Shown one piece after another: positions 5,864-11,017 of a DNA stretch of 11,017 bases (position 1 is its first letter; every line of letters begins with the position of its first letter). The stretch covers positions 1 through 11,017 of the forward strand of contig JBLFZF010000096.1 of NCBI GenBank assembly GCA_047610145.1, read 5' to 3'. Below the pieces are notes generated by a model, which did not search any database, had not been told where the DNA came from, and saw nothing but the letters and a program-made list of their open reading frames with translations. The stretch comes from CAJXZP01 sp047610145 (GTDB taxonomy: Bacteria; Bacteroidota; Bacteroidia; Flavobacteriales_G; Salibacteraceae). A program made the position numbers and the translations under genes.

Positions 5864-7666
5864 ATGAACAAAAGAATTATTGAAATAACAGAGCGAATTA
5901 AAGAACGTTCCAGCAAACTGAGATCCGAGTATCTCGATTTAATGACTTCTGCCAAACATGAGTCTGTTACTCGTGGTGATTTAGCCTGTGGAAATTTAGC
6001 GCATGCATTTGCCGCATGCTCCGATGATGAAAAAGAATCACTTAGTGGAACTACAAAAGCAAATCTCGCCATAATAACGGCATATAACGACATGCTAAGT
6101 GCACATAAAACTTACGAGAACTATCCGGAGTCATTGCGGAATTCTGCGAGAAAGTACGGTTCTGTAGCGCAAGTAGCATCTGGTGTTCCCGCAATGTGCG
6201 ATGGAGTTACCCAAGGGAAATTAGGTATGGAACTATCTTTATTCAGTAGAGACATTATCGCACTATCTACAGCCATAGGAATGTCACACCAAATGTTTGA
6301 TGGTGGATTGTGCCTAGGTATATGCGACAAAATTGTTCCAGGTATGATGATCGGAGCTCTTCGTTTTGGTCACTTGCCTTTTATATTTGTTCCGGGTGGC
6401 CCAATGGAATCAGGTATTACCAATGATGAGAAAGCCGCACATAGGAGAGATTATGCCGCAGGAAAAATAGGAAGGGCCGAACTATTAAAAGCCGAATCCG
6501 CATCTTATCACTCCGCTGGAACGTGTACATTTTATGGCACGGCTAATAGCAATCAAATGCTTATGGAAATTATGGGAGTTCATCTACCAGGAGCCTCATT
6601 TGTAACACCGGGAACAGAACTTCGAGAAGCCATAAACGATTATACCGTAAAACGATTAACACAAATCACAGCGCAAGGTGATGAATACACTCCATTTTAT
6701 GAGGTAATAACACCCGAAAGCATTGTAAACGCTTTGGTTGGTTTAGTTTCTACAGGCGGATCAACAAATCACACAATTCATTTGGTCGCAATTGCAAAAG
6801 CAGCTGGTATTATAATAAACTGGGAAGACTTTTCAGATGTTGCTGAAGTTGTACCACAATTAACACAAGTGTATCCTAACGGTTCCGCAGATATAAATCA
6901 TTTTCAAGCTTGCGGAGGAATGGGCTACTTAATGAAGACCCTTATGGAAGGTGGCTTTTTAAACGAAAATGTAAAGACTGCTGCTGGAAAAGGTCTGGAA
7001 GCTTATACAAAAGAACCTTACTTGGAAAATGGTATTTTAGCTTGGAGAGATTGCCCAGAACAATCATTAGATAAGACAGTTATGAGAGGAGTGAAAAATC
7101 CTTTCGAACCTTCTGGAGGGTTGAAAATTTTGAGTGGAAATATTGGAAGAGCAGTAATAAAAGTATCTGCGGTTAAAGAAGAACACTATGTTGTAAAAGC
7201 TGCAGCACAAGTTTTCGAAGATCAAGATGACGTAATTACAGCTTTTAATAGAGGAGAGCTCAATAAAGACGTTATTGTTGTGGTAAGAAACCAAGGGGCA
7301 CATTCCAATGGAATGCCAGAATTACACAAGCTCACACCTATCTTAACTCTTTTAATGAGAAAAGGACACCAAATAGCTTTAGTAACGGATGGCCGAATGT
7401 CCGGTGCTTCAGGAAAGGTTCCATCAGCAATTCATTTAAGCCCTGAAGCTGCAAAAGGTGGATTTATAGCTAAATTACAAACAGGAGATCAAATAGAGTT
7501 AGATGCTCATAAAGGAACTCTTACATGTCTGAATTTTTCAGAGGTAGACAAAAGAGTCATTACAAAAAAGGAAAATCATGATTCTTTTGGAGTAGGACGA
7601 GAACTATTTAATCGTTTAAAACCATTGGTAACGGAAAGTGAGGAAGGTGCCTCATTCATTATATAA
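5864..7666 (+). CDS. edd: Phosphogluconate dehydratase
   Basis: Dehydrates 6-phosphogluconate to 2-keto-3-deoxy-6-phosphogluconate (KDPG), the committed step of the Entner-Doudoroff pathway; an oxygen-sensitive iron-sulphur enzyme of the IlvD/Edd family. At 600 aa it is almost the same length as E. coli Edd (603 as I recall). The cluster-ligand cysteines fall at C154 (LGICDKIVPG) and C221 (GTCTFYGTAN), the same numbers I remember for E. coli, and C112 sits in PAMCDGVTQG. Other diagnostic stretches are ACGNLAHAFAAC at 41-52, STGGSTNHTIHLVA at 296-309, NGSADINHFQACGG at 339-352, and the C-terminal GMPELHKL and VTDGRMSGASGKVPSAIH. These separate Edd from IlvD and from sugar-acid dehydratases. 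Fourfold operon position between pgl (7-base gap) and eda (3-base gap). Confidence 0.96.
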   Translation: MNKRIIEITERIKERSSKLRSEYLDLMTSAKHESVTRGDLACGNLAHAFAACSDDEKESLSGTTKANLAIITAYNDMLSAHKTYENYPESLRNSARKYGSVAQVASGVPAMCDGVTQGKLGMELSLFSRDIIALSTAIGMSHQMFDGGLCLGICDKIVPGMMIGALRFGHLPFIFVPGGPMESGITNDEKAAHRRDYAAGKIGRAELLKAESASYHSAGTCTFYGTANSNQMLMEIMGVHLPGASFVTPGTELREAINDYTVKRLTQITAQGDEYTPFYEVITPESIVNALVGLVSTGGSTNHTIHLVAIAKAAGIIINWEDFSDVAEVVPQLTQVYPNGSADINHFQACGGMGYLMKTLMEGGFLNENVKTAAGKGLEAYTKEPYLENGILAWRDCPEQSLDKTVMRGVKNPFEPSGGLKILSGNIGRAVIKVSAVKEEHYVVKAAAQVFEDQDDVITAFNRGELNKDVIVVVRNQGAHSNGMPELHKLTPILTLLMRKGHQIALVTDGRMSGASGKVPSAIHLSPEAAKGGFIAKLQTGDQIELDAHKGTLTCLNFSEVDKRVITKKENHDSFGVGRELFNRLKPLVTESEEGASFII

Positions 7667-7669
7667 GAA

Positions 7670-8248
7670 ATGGCTATGCAAAACGGAATTCAAAAAACAC
7701 TAACAGGTCACGAACTAGTGCCAGTTGTGACATTTAACAACGCTAATGATGCACCCGCATTTATTGAGTATTTAATAAATCAAAATATTGGATGCATAGA
7801 AGTAACCCTGAGAACCAAAGCGGGACTAAAAGCTATAGAATTAATAAAAAAAGAATTTAACAATAGCTTTTTAGTTGGGGCAGGTACCGTAACTCACCCA
7901 GCCCAATTGGAGAAATTAGTGAAGTATAACGCTGATTTTGTTGTGAGTCCAGGATTGACCTCTGACTTACTTATGGAGATGGAATCTTCAAAACTACCCT
8001 ACTTACCAGGAGTTTCAACTCCTAGTGAAATTATGAGGGCCAGAGAACAAAACATTAAAACGTTAAAGTTCTTCCCTGCAAATTTATTTGGAGGAATAGA
8101 CGCGCTAAAAGCATATGGCCAATTATTTCCCGATGTTGATTTTTGCCCTACAGGTGGCATCACTAAATCAACAAGTAAAGATTATTTAGCACTAGATAAT
8201 GTTTTTGCAGTAGGGGGCTCCTGGTTTCAAAAGGAATTTAGAAAATAA
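7670..8248 (+). CDS. eda: KDPG/KHG aldolase
   Basis: Class I aldolase that cleaves KDPG to pyruvate and glyceraldehyde-3-phosphate, completing the Entner-Doudoroff route; it can also take KDPG from uronic acid breakdown (alginate, pectin). The TIM-barrel motifs are in place: E44 and R48 in GCIEVTLRT, VGAGTVTHPAQL at 69-80, VSPG at 92-95, LPGVSTPSE at 112-120, Schiff-base K133 in TLKFFPA, CPTGGI at 159-164 and VGGSWF at 181-186. At 192 aa it is about 20 residues shorter than E. coli Eda (213), stopping only six residues after GGSWF, so the usual C-terminal helix is missing. The active site is complete, so it is probably functional. The start is ATG 7670, with a second ATG at 7676. Last gene of the operon, followed by an inverted repeat and a terminator. 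Confidence 0.94.
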   Translation: MAMQNGIQKTLTGHELVPVVTFNNANDAPAFIEYLINQNIGCIEVTLRTKAGLKAIELIKKEFNNSFLVGAGTVTHPAQLEKLVKYNADFVVSPGLTSDLLMEMESSKLPYLPGVSTPSEIMRAREQNIKTLKFFPANLFGGIDALKAYGQLFPDVDFCPTGGITKSTSKDYLALDNVFAVGGSWFQKEFRK

Positions 8249-8266
8249 CAAAATTTATTAATTTTT

Positions 8267-8326
8267 AGTATTTGTTTTTATAGATGAATCATTACGCTAA
8301 GTATTTCTTCTATTAAAACAAATACT
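8267..8326. repeat. 17-bp inverted repeat with a 26-nt centre
   Basis: The left arm AGTATTTGTTTTTATAG (8267-8283) is the reverse complement of the right arm CTATTAAAACAAATACT (8310-8326) except at one position; the outer 12 bases match perfectly. The unit begins 19 bases after the eda stop. No target-site duplication is obvious and no U-tract follows either arm, so it is not a plain terminator. It could be a transcript-end structure or a small palindromic element. Confidence 0.6.
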
Positions 8327-8329
8327 GAA

Positions 8330-8357
8330 TTAGTCGTTTTAGACTAAATCATTTTTT
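8330..8357 (+). terminator. Intrinsic terminator of the zwf-pgl-edd-eda operon
   Basis: TTAGTC (8330-8335) pairs with GACTAA (8342-8347) around a 6-nt loop, followed after four bases by six T residues (8352-8357). The stem is short and AT-rich, but the position after eda and the T-run fit rho-independent termination. Confidence 0.5.
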
Positions 8358-8575
8358 AAAACAAGAATTCAAAAGGTCTAGATAGATTAGAACTTTAAAG
8401 TATCTAACATATCAATTTATCAGAACACAAAAAAGCAGCTAATTAAAACCCGAATTTTAAATACTTTAATTTTGAATTTAATGAGTACTGGAAAAAGTGA
8501 ATAGCCTACTCATCCAAATACATCCTAACGTACTATAATCCTAGTAAATCATAAATTAAACGATTAAGTATTGTA

Positions 8576-8979
8576 TTAAACTTCTATAGAACGTTTTTCA
8601 ATATTTTTTCCCTTGGTCTTTTGTTTCCAAGACTTTATAGCATTACCATCATATTTTTCGAACATAAATAACCCTATAGGCCTAGATAATCTAAAAATAA
8701 ATGGAGTCAAGACCAATAAAGACCCAATAGCAAGTAAAAAATATATCTCTACCTCAAAGTCATCAAGTAACATAACCATAGCCACATAAAATGCAATCAA
8801 GTAGCCAACGCTTAAACCATAACCAACATACATTGCACCATAAAAGAATCCTAGTTCTTTACTAAACTTCAAACCACAACTAGAATTAATAACAATGTAT
8901 TTCATTTATAAGGATTAGCTTCACAAAACATTCGTGACGACTTACATCTTGGGAATTTACATGACAGTACTGTTATCAT
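8576..8979 (-). pseudogene. Broken DUF983-family zinc-ribbon membrane protein
   Basis: The downstream part (8905 to 8576, 109 codons) contains SCGLKFSKELGFFYGAMYVGYG, two membrane helices (about residues 20-48 and 54-72) and FRLSRPIGLFMFEKYD, the pattern I know from Bacteroidetes DUF983 proteins. These normally begin with a CPxC zinc-ribbon half, an NPY motif and a second CxxC. That first half is present in another frame: an ATG at 8979 opens 25 codons carrying CKFPRC, RMF and EANPYK, then TGA at 8904-8902, overlapping the ATG at 8905 (ATGA). Rejoining needs a one-base shift. Other signs of decay: the first ribbon Cys is Phe (KFPRC), the second CxxC has lost about three or four residues so only one Cys remains, and the usual EPGFF is ELGFF. 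It starts 11 bases after the hydrolase stop, so it was the third gene of the thiolase operon. If expressed, the 109-aa part could still be a small membrane protein. Confidence 0.6.
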
Positions 8980-8989
8980 TACTGTCTTC

Positions 8990-9661
8990 CTAATATTCTA
9001 AATTGTCATCAACCAACCGAGCATGAAAATAGCGTATAGAATCCTCATGTAATTCATGTTTACCTTCAAAACTATGAAAGTCATAATCTACACCTTTATC
9101 GTGCAAATCCATAATCAATTCATCGACCTTTTCCTCTGGTAAATACTCATCTTTTGACCCAATAATAAGTTTTACATTACTTTCATTTAACTTTTTCAGC
9201 GTCTTAATATTGTTTACCACGTCATCTGGGACATTTGATCCCCAAACAACCAATTCAGAAATTATAACATCCAAACTCATCGCCCATCTTATCGCAGTAG
9301 GTGCTCCTTGTGAAAAACCTAATACTCCAATTTGAACATCTTTTGGTAACCCTTTGTCAAAAACACCCTTCAATACACCATTTAAGAAATCACGATTATT
9401 TATAATATCATAATTTCTTAAATCTGAAGTCATCCAAGAGCTACAAATCTCTCCTTTAAAACCTCTTGAATAGAAACGATGTAAACCTTCCGGTGCAACT
9501 ATCAAAGTTTTTGAATCAGCAATACAATCAAACTCCTTAATAAACTGATCACAACGCATACCATAACCATGAAAAACAAACCATAATGCTTTAACATCTT
9601 TATGAATTTTTCCCAGAGTATGATATCTAGCTGTAGTATTTACAGTTAATGTATGCTCCAT
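8990..9661 (-). CDS. Alpha/beta hydrolase, phospholipase/carboxylesterase-like
   Basis: Predicted cytoplasmic serine hydrolase of the carboxylesterase/phospholipase (DLH/Abhydrolase_2-like) group; substrate unknown. In 223 aa, the nucleophile elbow GFSQGA places the serine at 117, D171 (GSKDEYLP) is the likely acid, and H202 (GKHELHED) the catalytic histidine, each at the usual place after strands 7 and 8. FHGYGM at 30-35 supplies the oxyanion-hole HG. There is no signal peptide or membrane segment. The ATG shares its A... base with the thiolase stop (TAATG on the minus strand), so translation is almost certainly coupled to the thiolase. That pairing suggests hydrolysis of an ester or thioester in the same pathway, but this is inference. 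Confidence 0.85.
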   Translation of the reverse strand: MEHTLTVNTTARYHTLGKIHKDVKALWFVFHGYGMRCDQFIKEFDCIADSKTLIVAPEGLHRFYSRGFKGEICSSWMTSDLRNYDIINNRDFLNGVLKGVFDKGLPKDVQIGVLGFSQGAPTAIRWAMSLDVIISELVVWGSNVPDDVVNNIKTLKKLNESNVKLIIGSKDEYLPEEKVDELIMDLHDKGVDYDFHSFEGKHELHEDSIRYFHARLVDDNLEY

Positions 9662-10863
9662 TATACTCTTTCAATAATAACTGCGTAACCTTGACCTACA
9701 CCAATACACATAGTACACAAAGCAAAACGTTTATTTGTTCTTTGTAGCTGTTTTGCAGCGGATAAAACAATTCTAGCCCCAGAAACACCTAATGGATGAC
9801 CTAAAGCAATAGCTCCACCATTGGGATTGATACGTGGGTCATTGTCTGATAGTCCCATTTTTCTAGTACAAGCAAGAGCTTGCGCAGCAAAAGCTTCATT
9901 CAATTCAATCACATCTATATCACTCAAAGTTAGGCCAGCTTTTCTCAAGGCAATTTCACTCGCATAGACAGGACCAATTCCCATGACCCGGGGTTCGACA
10001 CCAGCTACTCCAGATGAAATAATTTTTGCTATTGGGTTTAATCCATATTTCGCAACCCCAATTTCAGATGCTAATAAAACCGCTACAGCACCATCATTTA
10101 AACCAGAAGAATTACCAGCGGTTACCGTCCCATCTTTTTTAAAGGCGGGTCTAAGCTTACCAAGGGTTTCCAAGTTTGAATTTGGCTTAATAAATTCATC
10201 ATTTGAAAAAATAACGTCTTCTAGCTTTCGTCTAGGAATAACAACAGGAATAATCTCTTCAGATAAAAGGCCGTTCTCATTTGCTCTAGCAGCCTTCATA
10301 TGCGACCAATATGCAAATTGATCCTGATCAATTCTATTTATAGAATACAGTTCCGCAAGATTTTCAGCAGTACTACCCATACTATCGGTACCATATAAAT
10401 CGTGTATTTTAAAATTAACAAATCTCCAACCAAAACTGGAATCGTGCATTTGAGAATCTCTACCATATGCCTGAGAAGCTTTAGACATTACCCAAGGCCC
10501 ACGAGTCATATTTTCTACACCCCCAGAAATAAATAAGTCACCATCAAGGTTATTTATTGCTCTGTGCCCATGAACTATCGCAGACATCCCAGAAGCGCAA
10601 AGTCTATTTACTGTTTCCCCAGGAACAGACCAAGGCAACCCTGCCAACAAGGAAGACATTCTGGCGACATTACGATTATCCTCACCCGCTTGATTCGCAC
10701 AACCTAAAATAACATCAGCAATCCCGGCAGGTTCTATTTCCGGGTTTCTATTTATTAGTTCCTTAATAACTAAAGCACCTAAATCATCCGGACGAACCGG
10801 AGCTAAAGACCCTCCAAAATTTCCTATTGGAGTGCGAATTCCATCAATTATATAACTATTCAT
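9661..10863 (-). CDS. pcaF: Thiolase, 3-oxoadipyl-CoA thiolase-like (acetyl-CoA acyltransferase)
   Basis: Thiolase that cleaves a 3-oxoacyl-CoA to acetyl-CoA and a shortened acyl-CoA. With the ATG at 10863 the protein is 400 aa. Catalytic residues: C89 (NRLCASGM), N322-E-A-F, H356 (GGAIALGHPLG) and C386 (CTMCIGVGQG). The stretch GCANQAGEDNRNVARM at 54-69 and the C-terminal CIGVGQG, rather than the CxGGGxG of general thiolases, are what I associate with PcaF/PaaJ, which act on 3-oxoadipyl-CoA in aromatic or phenylacetate degradation. No other pca or paa gene is in the window, so a general acyl-CoA role remains possible. The frame is open upstream to a TTG at 10896, but that codon sits in the likely promoter, and MNSYIIDGIRTPIG is the normal thiolase N-terminus. 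First gene of a minus-strand operon. Confidence 0.88.
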   Translation of the reverse strand: MNSYIIDGIRTPIGNFGGSLAPVRPDDLGALVIKELINRNPEIEPAGIADVILGCANQAGEDNRNVARMSSLLAGLPWSVPGETVNRLCASGMSAIVHGHRAINNLDGDLFISGGVENMTRGPWVMSKASQAYGRDSQMHDSSFGWRFVNFKIHDLYGTDSMGSTAENLAELYSINRIDQDQFAYWSHMKAARANENGLLSEEIIPVVIPRRKLEDVIFSNDEFIKPNSNLETLGKLRPAFKKDGTVTAGNSSGLNDGAVAVLLASEIGVAKYGLNPIAKIISSGVAGVEPRVMGIGPVYASEIALRKAGLTLSDIDVIELNEAFAAQALACTRKMGLSDNDPRINPNGGAIALGHPLGVSGARIVLSAAKQLQRTNKRFALCTMCIGVGQGYAVIIERV

Positions 10864-10892
10864 TATGGTAGATTTTGCGTTAAAAAACGAAG

Positions 10893-10900
10893 CCAAATTA
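10893..10900 (-). promoter_or_regulatory. Possible -7 element of the thiolase operon
   Basis: The minus strand reads TAATTTGG, 7 of 8 positions of TAnnTTTG, with a TTG 23 bases upstream at the rRNA terminator tail (10926-10924). The predicted leader to the ATG at 10863 is about 22 nt. The match is imperfect, so this is tentative. Confidence 0.35.
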
Positions 10901-10924
10901 ACAAATAAAAGGTGATTTTAGGGC

Positions 10925-10965
10925 AAAAAAAAAGGTCCCAATTAAATTAATAATTGAGACCTTTT
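10925..10965 (-). terminator. Intrinsic terminator of the rRNA operon
   Basis: On the minus strand, AAAAGGTCTCAATTA pairs with TAATTGGGACCTTTT (15 pairs, one G-U) around a 6-nt loop, and the stem runs into nine T residues (10933-10925). It begins a few bases after the 5S 3' end, where an rrn terminator is expected. Confidence 0.85.
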
Positions 10966-10971
10966 GAAAAT

Positions 10972-11017
10972 TGGCAACGACATACTCTCCCGCTTATTAC
11001 AGCAGTACCATCTGCGC
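10972..11017 (-). rRNA. rrf: 5S ribosomal RNA, 3' part only
   Basis: The minus strand reads GCGCAGATGGTACTGCTGTA, then GCGGGAGAGTATGTCGTTGC, ending in CCA at 10972. This is the conserved 3' third of flavobacterial 5S rRNA. The rest of the gene, and presumably 23S and 16S, lie beyond the right edge of the window. The exact 3' end is approximate to one or two bases. Confidence 0.9.

Larger units (their letters stand above)
8249..8575. other. Gene-free convergent region between eda and the DUF983 remnant
   Basis: 327 very AT-rich bases with no supported gene. It holds a 17-bp inverted repeat (8267-8326), the eda terminator (8330-8357), and an isolated TAnnTTTG match (TAATTTTG, 8467-8474) with no -33 element and only a seven-codon ATG frame after it. 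A weak dyad TACTA/TAGTA is present at 8531-8546. No tRNA or other RNA gene was recognised. Confidence 0.55.

Noticed and set aside
8267..8326. Insertion-sequence or MITE remnant
   Set aside because: No target-site duplication, no transposase fragment, and no second copy in the window; only a genome-wide search could revive this.
8467..8492. Promoter plus tiny gene in the eda-DUF983 gap
   Set aside because: There is an exact -7 match, but no -33 element, and the following ATG opens only seven codons.
8902..8908. Programmed -1 frameshift joining the two DUF983 halves
   Set aside because: The bases TATAAATGA do not form a slippery X XXY YYZ heptamer, and the ribbon cysteines are damaged as well, so mutation is the simpler explanation.
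1..11017. Defence system, CRISPR array, prophage, integron or toxin-antitoxin pair
   Set aside because: Every gene is metabolic, envelope-related or regulatory. No regularly spaced repeats, nucleases, integrases or paired small genes were seen on either strand.

Overview
The window looks like the chromosome of a marine-type flavobacterium (Bacteroidetes, Flavobacteriaceae). It is AT-rich. Several genes are preceded by the Bacteroidetes -7 promoter element TAnnTTTG rather than E. coli-type boxes, and most starts lack a Shine-Dalgarno sequence. The partial 5S rRNA end, the membrane-anchored M23 peptidase, HldD and the DUF983-like protein all fit that group. Taxonomy is inferred from sequence character only; no search was run.

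Layout. (1) 1-1388, plus strand: an M23 LytM-type cell-wall peptidase followed immediately by a small MerR-type regulator (TAAATG junction), with a good promoter at 22-51. (2) 1385-2350, minus strand: hldD, converging on the MerR gene so closely that the two stop codons overlap. (3) 2351-2461: divergent promoter region for hldD and fabD. (4) 2462-3343, plus: fabD, then a strong hairpin. (5) 3344-3686: a gene-free leader region holding a perfect 7-bp inverted repeat beside a -7 element. (6) 3687-8248, plus: zwf-pgl-edd-eda, a compact, complete upper Entner-Doudoroff operon. (7) 8249-8575: a gene-free convergent region with a 17-bp inverted repeat and a terminator. (8) 8576-10863, minus: a 3-oxoadipyl-CoA/acetyl-CoA thiolase, a serine hydrolase started by a TAATG overlap, and the broken remains of a DUF983 membrane protein. 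(9) 10925-11017, minus: the terminator and 3' end of an rRNA operon, lying just upstream of the thiolase operon on the same strand.

How the genes work together. Zwf oxidises glucose-6-phosphate to 6-phosphogluconolactone, Pgl hydrolyses it, Edd dehydrates 6-phosphogluconate to KDPG, and Eda splits KDPG into pyruvate and glyceraldehyde-3-phosphate. All four keep their catalytic residues. The protein sequences and gene order resemble the gammaproteobacterial arrangement, as I remember it, so lateral acquisition is a reasonable hypothesis. The M23/MerR, HldD and FabD genes are envelope and lipid housekeeping. The thiolase-hydrolase pair suggests acyl-CoA or aromatic catabolism, but the substrate cannot be read from the sequence.

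I found no defence system, mobile element, CRISPR array or clearly undescribed system. The items most worth a second look are the zwf promoter inverted repeat, the decaying DUF983 gene (an additional 25-codon 5' segment in another frame at 8902-8979), the Asp in the Zwf nucleotide loop, and the 60-nt inverted-repeat unit after eda.
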